In this document: positions 42,524 to 51,388 of the stretch, one piece after another
How positions within the stretch are numbered: the stretch's first letter is position 1
Layout of the letters: each line of letters starts with the position of its first letter
Made by a program: the position numbers and the translations under genes
Notes under the pieces: generated by a model
Databases searched by the model: none
Told to the model about the DNA's origin: nothing
The model's input: the letters and a program-made list of their open reading frames with translations, nothing else
Origin: Clostridia bacterium
GTDB lineage: Bacteria > Bacillota > Clostridia > UMGS1840
DNA: 60,714 nt
Direction of reading: 5' to 3'
NCBI GenBank assembly: GCA_017468465.1
Contig: JAFUIN010000006.1
Span: forward strand, 1 to 60,714

Positions 42524-43903
42524 TTAGAAGGCAAGAACTTCGATGCCCATAATATTTCCAAATTCAACAATCTGGTCATACAAATCTTCGCCATAGCCTA
42601 AGCAGCCGTATTCGTTGTTCCAGTTTTCTACCAGAGCGCCGATGTCACCGTCAACTTTAACAAAAGCGTGAGGCCAGAAAGGAATACCGCATTCGTGACG
42701 ACGAGCTTCCAGTTCTTCTTTTTTGGGCTGGAACACTTCACAGCGAGCAACACAAATTCTGAATTTGCCGTCTACTCTGCTGATACGTGCCAGAACACCT
42801 TTACCGCTCTTACATACCAGGTCGATGGACAAGCCGCCTGCTTCCCCTTCGGTGGGAATACCGTGACCGGCTAAGCCGACACCGTCTTCATTTGCCAGAC
42901 AGGGCGGAACTGCACCGTCACCGATGATTTTGATTTCGTTGTTTTTCTTGTCAACGTGCTGCAGGTCACCATAGTAGATGGGGTCTTTGGAAAGTCCCAT
43001 AATCATAATGGAGGTCAGACAGGTGTTAAAGTCAGACAGGGTTGCAGTGGGAACACCATCGTTTAACATCATGCTCTGTGCAAAACAGGTTGCAGCATAG
43101 TAATCGCCCATGCCGGGGAAGGACTGAATGGTGTAATAGTCAAAGCCGTCTTTTTCTTTTAAGGTTTTCAGTGCCAGATACAGACGGATGGAACGCAGGT
43201 TTCCGTCGTTACGTTCTACTTTACAGGTAAAGTTATTGTCAATCCAGTTGCAAACCTTATCCACTTCTGCCTGGGGAATTGCTTTTGCAGTTTCTACCAG
43301 TTCCATAGTGTCACGGGTGTCAATGTCAATACCGAAGGTTTTCATCCACTGAGAAGGATCTGCAACACCGCAGGTCTGACCCATACCTCTGCCGCCGAAT
43401 GCACGTAAGGTGGTCAGCTCCATGCTCTTTTTCAGTGCAGATGCTTTACAGTAGTTTGCCACTCTTTTTACGTTGGTAATATCGGAAACACCGCCGTATA
43501 CGAATTTATGCTTGATGCCAACTTCGTTCAGTGCAGCGCTTAATACCAAGCCGCCAACGGGACGCCAGCCCTGAGAGCCATCGTGAGTCCAGATTACGAT
43601 ACCTTTTCCGGTTTTTGCAAATTCACGAACTGCACCAATCATATGTGCTGCCCATACCCAGGTACCGGAGAATAATACTAAAGTGTCGATAGAATCGTCT
43701 TTTGCCAAGGGAAGCAACACATTTTTTGCTTCTTCCTTGGTAGCGATAATCAGTTTTTCTTCTACCAGCTCAACGCCTTCTGCTTTCAGCGCTGCTTTGG
43801 AGTTTTCAATTACTTTTTCGTCGATAAACAGGTTGCCGTCCGGGTCTAATAAACCGTCTTTATGAACACCGTAAACGACAAATGCGGTTTTGGATTTTAA
43901 CAT
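42524..43903 (-). CDS. L-fucose/L-arabinose isomerase-family protein
   Basis: The 459-residue protein belongs to the sugar-isomerase superfamily that includes FucI and AraA (COG2407 type). It has LVLFSGTWVWAAHMIGAVREF and WTHDGSQGWRPVGGLVLSAALNEVG in the N-terminal domains. FGGRGMGQTCGVADPSQW is in the middle, and a catalytic-like CLANEDGVGLAGHG lies later. It is clearly diverged from the 600-residue FucI upstream. The substrate is unknown; a ketose/aldose of the fucose, arabinose or sulfo-sugar type is plausible. It lies 39 bases after the epimerase-like gene, so the two probably form one operon. Confidence 0.82.
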   Translation of the reverse strand: MLKSKTAFVVYGVHKDGLLDPDGNLFIDEKVIENSKAALKAEGVELVEEKLIIATKEEAKNVLLPLAKDDSIDTLVLFSGTWVWAAHMIGAVREFAKTGKGIVIWTHDGSQGWRPVGGLVLSAALNEVGIKHKFVYGGVSDITNVKRVANYCKASALKKSMELTTLRAFGGRGMGQTCGVADPSQWMKTFGIDIDTRDTMELVETAKAIPQAEVDKVCNWIDNNFTCKVERNDGNLRSIRLYLALKTLKEKDGFDYYTIQSFPGMGDYYAATCFAQSMMLNDGVPTATLSDFNTCLTSIMIMGLSKDPIYYGDLQHVDKKNNEIKIIGDGAVPPCLANEDGVGLAGHGIPTEGEAGGLSIDLVCKSGKGVLARISRVDGKFRICVARCEVFQPKKEELEARRHECGIPFWPHAFVKVDGDIGALVENWNNEYGCLGYGEDLYDQIVEFGNIMGIEVLAF

Positions 43904-43942
43904 TGTTTTTTCTCCTTTTTCATTTTTTTGGGGAAGTTCCCC

Positions 43943-44974
43943 TTATTTTCCTAATTTTTTTACAATTTCATCGTTCCCTGCCACCACTTCGATTTTCACG
44001 CGGAAGTGTCTGGATTCTCCCGGCTGTAAAAACGGAAGCAGATTGTTTTTGCGAAGATAGTCTCTGGATTCGCAAGGAACATTTGCCGGCTCCAACGCCA
44101 GCACATAATCTTTTACATCCTCCAACACCCACTGCGTCAGATAGGGCAAATCTTTGGAGGGGAAGGTGATGGCAACTGCGAGACCACCCTCTAATTTCGG
44201 ATTATGCACCCAGACGGTTGCTTCTTCACCGGAAAAGGTGTGCATATAATTTTTTTCAGCATTTTCTCCTGCAGGGGCTTTGATGCTGTCTTTTTCTGCC
44301 ATTCGCTCTTTGGTGTAATCATCATATCCCACACATTCCTTTGAGGGAACGTGAATGATGGTGTCCTCACAAAGAAGGGGATAGCCAAAGTTAATGTGAT
44401 AAAGCACATTCAAGGGGACTTCTTTTCCGCCCTCGTTGGTAAGCGTGTCTTCAATGACAACAAAATTTTTTCCATACTCAGAGGAAACGGTTCGGTCAAT
44501 GGCAATTTTATGCCCGAAGGGAGTGGAATCATAGAGCTTTCCGCAGATTTTTAAGACACCCGCTTCATAATCGGACAAATCGCAAACCTGTTTTGCCGGA
44601 AGGGAAGTCCATCTGCCGTGCTGCCCTAAAATTTCGCCATCATCTTCACAGGGAGGGCCTAAATGAGTGGGACCGCAGGTGGTTAAAAGACCGGCAGAAA
44701 AGGTGCGGAGCCACTGGATGTCTGCCCCATCAAAATGAGCCGGATGTGCTTCCATATTTTCGGTTAAAAATACCAAATTGGTGCCTTTGTAAGAAGCCAG
44801 AGAGATATCCAGCCCTCTGTCGCAAACCACCGTGTAGGAAAAACCGCTTCCTGTGTTCACATCCACACAGCGACAGCCATCAGAAATTCCGTCGGTCAAA
44901 CGGTAGTGACGGGTGCCTCCCAGCTGAAAGGTGTTTCCCATATATTTTTTCGATTGCATTCGTTGTTCTTTCAT
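43943..44974 (-). CDS. Aldose 1-epimerase-like protein (DUF4432)
   Basis: The 343-residue galactose-mutarotase-like protein shows GISDGCRCVDVNTGSGFSYTVVCDRGLDISLASYKG, the DUF4432 start. RTFSAGLLTTCGPTHLG and NVLYHINFGYPLL follow. Family members act on sugar anomers or as dehydratase-like enzymes in sugar catabolism. It heads the two-gene unit with the isomerase at 42524. The start at 44974 follows GGGGGAA. A TATAAT box lies about 40 bases upstream, without a good -35, which suggests activator control. Confidence 0.82.
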   Translation of the reverse strand: MKEQRMQSKKYMGNTFQLGGTRHYRLTDGISDGCRCVDVNTGSGFSYTVVCDRGLDISLASYKGTNLVFLTENMEAHPAHFDGADIQWLRTFSAGLLTTCGPTHLGPPCEDDGEILGQHGRWTSLPAKQVCDLSDYEAGVLKICGKLYDSTPFGHKIAIDRTVSSEYGKNFVVIEDTLTNEGGKEVPLNVLYHINFGYPLLCEDTIIHVPSKECVGYDDYTKERMAEKDSIKAPAGENAEKNYMHTFSGEEATVWVHNPKLEGGLAVAITFPSKDLPYLTQWVLEDVKDYVLALEPANVPCESRDYLRKNNLLPFLQPGESRHFRVKIEVVAGNDEIVKKLGK

Positions 44975-45109
44975 CGTGGGTTCCCCCGATTGATTTGTTT
45001 CTTTTCTTTCATTATAACGGATGCTGACACCAAAAAAAAGATAAATTTGTGCAAACTATGTGACATTTGTTCAAAAAATTACATTTTCTATATATTTCTG
45101 GTGTTGAAA

Positions 45110-45138
45110 TTGACTTTTCCAGTTAGATGTGTTATAAT
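45110..45138 (+). promoter_or_regulatory. ktrB promoter
   Basis: TTGACT (45110-45115) and TATAAT (45133-45138) are spaced by 17 bases. The transcript start is about 30 bases before ktrB. Confidence 0.8.
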
Positions 45139-45175
45139 CAAAACATACCAATTTTGTTTCATAGGGAGAAAAGCT

Positions 45176-46525
45176 ATGAAAAAAAGAACAAAAGCACTTT
45201 CGTCGGTGCAGATTATTTTGTTGGGCTTTTTGGGACTGATTCTTTTGGGAAGCGTTTTGTTAAGTCTGCCCATCAGTTCTGCAAGCGGAACAAGTGTTTC
45301 TTATGTTGATGCATTATTTACTTCTACCACCTCTGTTTGTGTAACCGGTCTGGTCACCTTGCCTACTGTTCATACCTGGAGTATATTCGGGCAGGTATTG
45401 ATTCTGTTGCTGATTCAAATTGGCGGGCTGGGAGTCGTCACCGTAATGGCGGCATTTATGCTGTTTTTCCGGAGGAAAATGGGAATGGATGATCGAATTT
45501 TAATCAGCGATTCCTTTAACCTGACCTCTATGGAGGGCATTGCCGACTTTGTCCGAAAGGTAATCCGGACAACGCTTGTGATTGAGGGCATTGGCGCTCT
45601 GCTTTATATGATGGTGTTCCTTCCTGAATTCGGCATCAAGGGCATTTGGTATGCAATATTCCACTCGGTTTCCGCATTTTGTAATGCCGGAATTGACCTG
45701 ATTGGAGACCAAAGCTTTTGCCCCTATGTATTGAATCCTCTGATAAACTTTACCACCATGTTTTTAATTGTTTCGGGTGGGTTAGGGTTTGTGGTATGGT
45801 TTGACATTTTGAATCATCTTTGCGATCGTACCCGTCGGGGATTCCGCTTTTTCAGTCTGCACACCAAAATTGTGCTGGTTGTGACGGCAGGGCTCATTCT
45901 GGGCGGAGCGGTGCTTTTTTTCCTGTTGGAAAGGAACAATCCGCTCACCATACAACCATACTCCTTTTGGGAAAAAGCAATGGTGTCCCTCTTTCAGTCG
46001 GTGACCACAAGAACGGCCGGGTTTGCTTCAATTCCACAGGAAAATCTCACAAATGCCTCTGCCTTGCTCAGCGTACTTCTGATGTTTGTAGGAGGTTCTC
46101 CTGCAGGAACGGCAGGTGGTGTGAAAACGGTAACGATATTCGTGCTTATCATCACCACACTGGCAGTGATCCGTTCAAAGCGCACGGTAGATGTCTTTCA
46201 TCGGCAGCTTGCTTCGGAAATCATCAAAAAAGCGCTGGCAGTCTTTTTGTTTTCTCTGTTGGTGGTGGTTGGGTCCACCTTTCTGCTGTTGCTTGTTCAG
46301 GGCGGTGATTTCATGAACATTTTGTATGAAACCGTCAGCGCAACCGCTACCGTAGGATTAACCCGCAATGTTACGGGTAGCTTAAACACCGCAGGCAAGC
46401 TTGTCATCATCTTGACGATGTATTTGGGCAGAATCGGTCCAATTTCTCTGGCATTTGCATTCAGCACCAACAATAGCACAGAAAACAAAGTAGTCAATCC
46501 GGCAGAAGAAGTTATGATAGGATAA
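45176..46525 (+). CDS. ktrB: Potassium uptake channel subunit KtrB (TrkH family)
   Basis: The 449-residue integral membrane protein has the four pore repeats of the SKT superfamily. Each carries a filter-like segment: TSTTSVCVTGL, HSVSAFCNAGIDLIG, QSVTTRTAGFASI and ETVSATATVGLTRN. Na+ or H+ drives K+ uptake in related systems. The start at 45176 follows AGGGAGAA and the sequence then reads MKKRTKALSSVQIILLGFL; earlier starts are unsupported. It lies 12 bases before ktrA. Confidence 0.94.
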   Translation: MKKRTKALSSVQIILLGFLGLILLGSVLLSLPISSASGTSVSYVDALFTSTTSVCVTGLVTLPTVHTWSIFGQVLILLLIQIGGLGVVTVMAAFMLFFRRKMGMDDRILISDSFNLTSMEGIADFVRKVIRTTLVIEGIGALLYMMVFLPEFGIKGIWYAIFHSVSAFCNAGIDLIGDQSFCPYVLNPLINFTTMFLIVSGGLGFVVWFDILNHLCDRTRRGFRFFSLHTKIVLVVTAGLILGGAVLFFLLERNNPLTIQPYSFWEKAMVSLFQSVTTRTAGFASIPQENLTNASALLSVLLMFVGGSPAGTAGGVKTVTIFVLIITTLAVIRSKRTVDVFHRQLASEIIKKALAVFLFSLLVVVGSTFLLLLVQGGDFMNILYETVSATATVGLTRNVTGSLNTAGKLVIILTMYLGRIGPISLAFAFSTNNSTENKVVNPAEEVMIG

Positions 46526-46537
46526 GGAGAACAATAT

Positions 46538-47188
46538 ATGAAGCTTCATAAAAGTTATGCAGTTTTTGGACTGGGAAGATATGGAAAAGCAGTAGTAAAA
46601 GAATTGTTGGACAATGGCGCATCGGTTCTTGCAGTAGACCGCAGTCAAAAAGTTGTGGACACCTTGGCAGAGGAAATCCCGTTTATAAAATGTGCCGATG
46701 TAACAGACTTTCATGTGGTGAAACAGCTTGGCATTTCCGATTTTGATGTGGTGGTGATTGCCATGGCAGAAAATTTTGAAGCCAGCGTGATGGCTACGCT
46801 TCTTTGCAAAGAGCTTGGAGTGGAAACTGTAATTGTCAAATGCGCCAATGAGGCACATTGCACCATTTTGAAAAAATTAGGTGCAAATGAAGTTGTAATT
46901 CCCGAATCCGAATCGGGAAGGCGTCTGGCAAAAAATTTAGTTTCTTCCGGTTTTGTGGATATTGCAGATATTTCAGAGAATATTTCAGTGTTTGAATTGC
47001 CCGTAAAGAAAGAATGGGTAGGCAAAACACTGCGGGAGCTGGAACTGAGAAAAAAATATAATCTAAACGTGGTTGCCTTAAAAACAGATGTTGCTACCGA
47101 AATTTCCTTTGGCCCAGACACCACGCTTGATGAAGGCACCCATATGATTGTAATTGCAGACAAAAACATATTATCTCGCATGAAATAG
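46538..47188 (+). CDS. ktrA: Potassium uptake regulatory subunit KtrA (RCK/TrkA)
   Basis: The 216-residue cytoplasmic protein has the RCK_N Rossmann start YAVFGLGRYGKAVVKEL (about 8-24). The acidic residue at the end of strand two (AVDRSQ) binds the ribose of ATP or NAD. The RCK_C domain follows (ISVFELPVKKEWVGKTLREL). It gates KtrB in response to nucleotides. Confidence 0.94.
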   Translation: MKLHKSYAVFGLGRYGKAVVKELLDNGASVLAVDRSQKVVDTLAEEIPFIKCADVTDFHVVKQLGISDFDVVVIAMAENFEASVMATLLCKELGVETVIVKCANEAHCTILKKLGANEVVIPESESGRRLAKNLVSSGFVDIADISENISVFELPVKKEWVGKTLRELELRKKYNLNVVALKTDVATEISFGPDTTLDEGTHMIVIADKNILSRMK

Positions 47189-47197
47189 AGGCTTTTT

Positions 47198-48031
47198 ATG
47201 TTAAACATCAGTCAGACAAATTTATATAAAATATTCCGCGATTTTTACACCCTTACCAATATGCGTGTAGTGCTTTTCAGCAAGGAGCAGGAGCAGCTGA
47301 TGGAATATCCGTCTACACGGCACAATTTTTGCGATTTAATCTGCAAAAATTCTCACTGGGCAAAAAAATGTGAGGACTGTGACCGCAAAAATGTTGAAAT
47401 CTGCTCCAAGGGAGAAAAAACCGTAAAATATTCCTGTCATCTGGGGCTTTGGGAGTGCATTGTTCCCATTTATGACTCCAACGGAATCTTGGGATATGTG
47501 ATGTTCGGTCAGGTGCTTTCTGACCACGAAGCCACCGCTATACAGGAGCGCCTTTACCAACAATTTTCGGAAGAAGAATTTCCCGGAATCCGCGATGCCA
47601 TCAAACAGATTCCCGCAAAATCGAAAGCAGAGCTGGATGCCTGCATCACGGTGCTTCAGGCGCTTGCTTCCTATATGCTGTCGAACCAGTGGGTAACCCC
47701 GCAAAAATCGGAATTTATTCGCCATATGGATAAATTCATCGAAAAAAACATTGAAAAAAATATTGGCGTGGAGGATGTTTGTGCCGAATTTCACATCCGC
47801 CGCACCCGACTTTACAGCGTGGCAAAGGATTATTTGGGCTGCTCCATTGCAGAGTATATCCGCAAACAAAAGATTCTCTATGCTTGCCGCCTGCTCAAGG
47901 AAACCGATGATTCGGTAAATCAGATTGCCTACAACGTCGGTTTTTGTGATTACGGTCACTTTTCCCGCATTTTTCGGGATATGCAAGGGATGACAGCAAC
48001 CGCCTACCGAAAACTTCATCGACACAGATAG
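47198..48031 (+). CDS. PocR-domain AraC-family regulator
   Basis: The 277-residue protein has a PocR sensory domain at about residues 10-150, with cysteines in CDLICKNSHWAKKCEDCDRKN and FGQVLSD. A C-terminal AraC helix-turn-helix pair covers about 175-277 (IGVEDVCAEFHIRRTRLYSVAKD ... VNQIAYNVGFCDYGHFSRIFRDMQGMTATAYRK). PocR domains sense small molecules such as 1,2-propanediol or hydrocarbon derivatives. It starts nine bases after ktrA, so it may be co-transcribed. Its target genes are not obvious; the fucose genes upstream are one candidate because fuculose breakdown gives propanediol (inference). Confidence 0.9.
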   Translation: MLNISQTNLYKIFRDFYTLTNMRVVLFSKEQEQLMEYPSTRHNFCDLICKNSHWAKKCEDCDRKNVEICSKGEKTVKYSCHLGLWECIVPIYDSNGILGYVMFGQVLSDHEATAIQERLYQQFSEEEFPGIRDAIKQIPAKSKAELDACITVLQALASYMLSNQWVTPQKSEFIRHMDKFIEKNIEKNIGVEDVCAEFHIRRTRLYSVAKDYLGCSIAEYIRKQKILYACRLLKETDDSVNQIAYNVGFCDYGHFSRIFRDMQGMTATAYRKLHRHR

Positions 48032-48080
48032 ACTTTTATGATGCGAAAAAAAATTTCTTAAAAAATTTTCAGAAAAACTA

Positions 48081-48109
48081 TTGACATTTTAATTTCAAAG
48101 TGCTAAAAT
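48081..48109 (+). promoter_or_regulatory. Promoter of the Phe T-box transcript
   Basis: TTGACA (48081-48086) and TAAAAT (48104-48109) are spaced by 17 bases, near consensus. Confidence 0.85.
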
Positions 48110-48115
48110 ACGTTA

Positions 48116-48397
48116 CAACAAATGCGGAGAGCAGAAACCAGTAGGTTGGAAAGAACCTGGAGAGAGTTGCCGGTTGGTGCGAGGCAAAGGGGGCGTCCTT
48201 CTCGAATTCCTTCTGTTAGCAGTGCACTGAACAAGAGCAATCTTAAGTAGGAGGCAACGGGAGTTCCCGTTACAGAACTAAGGTATGTCAGTACCTGATA
48301 AGGTCGCTACCGTGAGATAGCGGCGAACTGAGGTGGTACCACGGAAATGATTTTTCGTCCTCTGTATCCTTGAACAGGATTGCAGAGGGCTTTTTTG
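48116..48397 (+). promoter_or_regulatory. T-box riboswitch, Phe (UUC) specifier
   Basis: The antiterminator box AGGTGGTACCACGG is at 48331-48344 and the distal stem I has TTGCCGGTTGGTGCGAGGCAA. At the base, CAGAA pairs with TTCTG around an internal loop with AGTA on one side and G-A-A-[TTC]-C on the other. The specifier is therefore UUC (48207-48209), phenylalanine. The position relative to GAA matches the Tyr T-box at 20431. Uncharged tRNA-Phe would switch on paaK, the ACT gene and DAHP synthase. Confidence 0.86.
48357..48396 (+). terminator. T-box attenuator terminator
   Basis: CCTCTG-TA-TCCT pairs with AGGA-TTG-CAGAGG around TGAAC, followed by six T residues (48391-48396). It competes with the antiterminator. 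Confidence 0.9.
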
Positions 48398-48460
48398 TTT
48401 CCCCGACATTGCAAGACTGTTTGAATAATTTTTGAATGGAATGGAAAGGATGAACGCAAA

Positions 48461-49768
48461 ATGGCTCAGAACTACTATCAGAAAGAAATTGAAACCATGT
48501 CTGTTTCCGAAATGCAAAAGCTGCAATCGGAAAAACTGGTAAAACAGGTGAAGCACGTTTACGAAAATGTGCCTTATTATCGCAATCTTATGGATGAAAA
48601 AGGCGTAAAACCGGAAGATATCCACGGCATTGAAGATTTACATAAACTTCCGTTCCTTACAAAAGCCGATTTAAGAGAAGCTTATCCTTACGGACTTTTA
48701 GCAAAGCCATTGGACGAATGTGTGCGGATTCAATCCACCTCCGGAACCACCGGTCGCCGTGTAGTTGCATTCTATACCCAGAAGGATGTTGACCTTTGGG
48801 AAGACTGCTGTGCCCGTGCGATTGTTGCAGCAGGCGGCACCAACAAGGATGTCTGTCAGGTTGCTTATGGCTATGGGTTGTTTACCGGGGGGGCCGGTCT
48901 GAATGGCGGCTCTCATAAGGTTGGCTGTCTGACACTTCCTATGTCTTCGGGCAATACCGACCGTCAGATTCAGTTTATGACAGATTTAAGCGCAACCATT
49001 CTTTGCTGTACGCCCTCTTATGCGGCATATATTGGCGAAACCTTAAAAGAACAGGGCTACAAACCCGAAGATATTCCGCTGAAGGCAGGCATCTTCGGTG
49101 CAGAACCCTGGACAGAAGAAATGAGAAAGGGCATTGAACAAACCCTCGGCATTAAAGCATATGATATATATGGCTTAACAGAAACCAGCGGCCCCGGTGT
49201 TGCGTTTGAATGCAGCGAGCAGACCGGCATGCACATCAACGAGGACCATTTCCTTGCAGAAATCATTGATCCCAACACCGGTGAAGTTCTGCCGGAAGGG
49301 GAAAAGGGCGAGTTGGTATTCACCTCGCTGGACAAAGAAGCATTCCCGTTGCTCCGCTACAGAACAAGAGACATTTGTGTGCTTTCCAGAAAGAAATGCT
49401 CTTGCGGAAGAACCCTGATTAAAATGGCGAAGCCCATGGGCAGAACAGATGATATGCTGATTATCCGCGGCGTGAATGTGTTCCCCAGCCAGATTGAAAC
49501 AGTCCTCTTAAACGAAGGCTATCAGCCCAACTATCAAATCGTTGTTGACAGAGTCAATAACACCGATACCTTCGAGGTAAATGTAGAAATGTCTGCTGAA
49601 CAGTTCACCGATAAGGTAAGCGATGTGCTTGCAATGGAAAAATCGCTGGCAAGCGCAATGAAAACCATGCTTGGCATCAATCCCACAGTGCATCTTGTAG
49701 CACCCAAAACCATTGCAAGAAGCGAAGGTAAAGCAGTTCGTGTGATTGATAAACGGAAATTGGTTTAA
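48461..49768 (+). CDS. paaK: Phenylacetate-CoA ligase
   Basis: The 435-residue protein is a PaaK-type adenylating enzyme. The N-terminal NVPYYRNLMDEKGVKPEDI, the ATP loop STSGTTGRRVVAFY (about 91-104), YGLTETSGPGVAFEC, RYRTRDI and GRTDDMLIIRGVNVFPSQIE are diagnostic. The reaction is phenylacetate + ATP + CoA to phenylacetyl-CoA. The start follows AAAGGATG. Control by a Phe T-box argues for a biosynthetic use: phenylacetyl-CoA carboxylated by IorAB to phenylpyruvate. The older view of it as the first step of phenylacetate degradation does not fit, since no paaABCDE genes are present. Confidence 0.93.
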   Translation: MAQNYYQKEIETMSVSEMQKLQSEKLVKQVKHVYENVPYYRNLMDEKGVKPEDIHGIEDLHKLPFLTKADLREAYPYGLLAKPLDECVRIQSTSGTTGRRVVAFYTQKDVDLWEDCCARAIVAAGGTNKDVCQVAYGYGLFTGGAGLNGGSHKVGCLTLPMSSGNTDRQIQFMTDLSATILCCTPSYAAYIGETLKEQGYKPEDIPLKAGIFGAEPWTEEMRKGIEQTLGIKAYDIYGLTETSGPGVAFECSEQTGMHINEDHFLAEIIDPNTGEVLPEGEKGELVFTSLDKEAFPLLRYRTRDICVLSRKKCSCGRTLIKMAKPMGRTDDMLIIRGVNVFPSQIETVLLNEGYQPNYQIVVDRVNNTDTFEVNVEMSAEQFTDKVSDVLAMEKSLASAMKTMLGINPTVHLVAPKTIARSEGKAVRVIDKRKLV

Positions 49769-49786
49769 GAAGGGAGATTGTGAAAA

Positions 49787-50218
49787 ATGGCTATTAAACA
49801 GTTGACAGTATTTGTTCCAAACAGAAAAGGAACCATCGCTTCGGTTACAGATATTCTTGCAAAGCATCAGGTAAATATCAGAGCGCTTTCCATTGCAGAA
49901 ACAGAAGATTTCGGGATTCTGCGTTTGATTGTAAATGATGAAACCACAGCAGAAAAGGTGCTTGAGGAACAAGGCTATCTGATTAAGGTGGTCGAGGTTG
50001 TAGGCGTTAAAATCGGCGACGAGCCGGGCAAGCTTACCGGTGCGCTGGATGTGCTGGATAAAGCAGACATCAACGTGGAATATCTTTATGCGTTTATGAC
50101 TCGCACAGAAAAGCATGCTTACGTTGTTTTAAGAGTGGAAAGCAATCAGGCGGCAGAATCAGCACTCACCTCTGCGGGATATAAACTCATCACAGAGGCA
50201 GATGTGAATAAGCTTTAG
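49787..50218 (+). CDS. Tandem ACT-domain protein
   Basis: The 143-residue protein consists of two ACT domains: IKQLTVFVPNRKGTIASVTDILAKHQVNIRALSI and VVGVKIGDEPGKLTGALDVLDKADINVEYLYAF. Such proteins often pair with paaK in anaerobes and are thought to bind aromatic amino acids. With no catalytic domain it may regulate the ligase or the following DAHP synthase. It lies 18 bases after paaK. Confidence 0.9.
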   Translation: MAIKQLTVFVPNRKGTIASVTDILAKHQVNIRALSIAETEDFGILRLIVNDETTAEKVLEEQGYLIKVVEVVGVKIGDEPGKLTGALDVLDKADINVEYLYAFMTRTEKHAYVVLRVESNQAAESALTSAGYKLITEADVNKL

Positions 50219-50289
50219 TCACAGGTCGGCCGAAGGGGAGGGAGCGTGCGCTCCTGTTTTCGGGCAGACCAAAATCGAGGTAGATAAAA

Positions 50290-51318
50290 ATGAATATGAA
50301 TTTTCATAAAAAGCTTCCGGTTCCGCAAGAGGTGAAAGAGGAGTATCCTCTTACAGAACGGATGAGAAGTGTCAAAGAAAAACGGGATGCTGAAATCAGA
50401 GCAGTGTTTGACGGCACCTCTGACAGATTCATCCTGATTATCGGGCCTTGCTCTGCAGACCATAATGAGCCGGTGCTTGAATACATTTCCAGACTGCGCA
50501 AGGTTGAGGATGAGGTTTCGGATAAAATTATTATTATTCCGAGAATTTACACCAACAAGCCCAGAACAACCGGCCAGGGATATAAGGGAATGCTGCACCA
50601 GCCGGACCCCGATGCAAAGCCTGACATGTATAAAGGGCTGGTTGCCATTCGTGAGCTGCATCTGGCGGCACTCAGAGATTATGATTTTTCCTGTGCTGAT
50701 GAAATGCTGTATCCTGAAAACTATCAGTTTCTTTCGGACCTTTTATCTTATGTAGCAGTTGGCGCAAGGTCGGTAGAAAACCAGCAGCACAGACTTACCG
50801 CCAGCGGCATCGGAGCACCGGTGGGCATGAAGAATCCAACCGGCGGTGATTTGAGCGTGATGATGAATTCCATCGTTGCGGCACAGTCCAGCCACACCTT
50901 CATCTATAACGGCTGGGAGGTTACCAGCGACGGCAATCCTTATGCACATGCGATTTTGCGCGGATATGTGGATTATGCAGGCAGAAGTGTTTCAAATTAT
51001 CACTACGAAGACCTGTTAAGAGTGGAAGAGCTTTATGAGCGTTCCAATCTGACCAATCCCACTGTTATTGTGGATACAAACCACAATAACTCCGGTAAAA
51101 AATATCTGGAGCAGGTGCGTATTGCAAAGGATATTGTGCACAGCAGAAATCAAAACAGCGATATCAAACGTCTGGTAAAAGGGCTGATGATTGAAAGCTA
51201 TCTGGAAGACGGTGCCCAGAGCATTGGGGAGCATATTTACGGAAAATCTATTACAGACCCCTGTCTGGGATGGGAAAAAACAGAAAAACTGATTTACGAC
51301 ATTGCAGAAAAGCTTTAA
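50290..51318 (+). CDS. 3-deoxy-7-phosphoheptulonate synthase, type I (AroF/G/H family)
   Basis: DAHP synthase joins PEP and erythrose 4-phosphate, the first step of the shikimate pathway. The 342-residue protein has LIIGPCSADH, RIYTNKPRTTGQGYKGML, GARSVENQQHR, GMKNPTGGD and IVDTNHNNSGKK, all matching AroFGH. The start follows GAGGTAG. A weak GAGCG/CGCTC hairpin sits in the 71-base gap after the ACT gene. Control by the Phe T-box is consistent with end-product regulation. Confidence 0.94.
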   Translation: MNMNFHKKLPVPQEVKEEYPLTERMRSVKEKRDAEIRAVFDGTSDRFILIIGPCSADHNEPVLEYISRLRKVEDEVSDKIIIIPRIYTNKPRTTGQGYKGMLHQPDPDAKPDMYKGLVAIRELHLAALRDYDFSCADEMLYPENYQFLSDLLSYVAVGARSVENQQHRLTASGIGAPVGMKNPTGGDLSVMMNSIVAAQSSHTFIYNGWEVTSDGNPYAHAILRGYVDYAGRSVSNYHYEDLLRVEELYERSNLTNPTVIVDTNHNNSGKKYLEQVRIAKDIVHSRNQNSDIKRLVKGLMIESYLEDGAQSIGEHIYGKSITDPCLGWEKTEKLIYDIAEKL

Positions 51319-51341
51319 CAGAAGCGAAAAAGCAAACAAGA

Positions 51342-51388
51342 AGGAGCTATTGCAAAATGAAATTCATTTTGCAATAGCTCCTGTTTTT
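51342..51388 (+). terminator. Terminator after DAHP synthase
   Basis: AGGAGCTATTGCAAAATGAA pairs perfectly with the right arm ending at 51382, then G and five T residues. The 20-bp stem is unusually long. Its apex AATGAAATTCATT is shared with the purC terminator. Confidence 0.92.

Noticed and set aside
49508-50116. Long minus-strand frame opposite the ACT gene
   Set aside because: It overlaps the conserved tandem ACT coding sequence and has a His/Cys/Phe-rich shadow composition.
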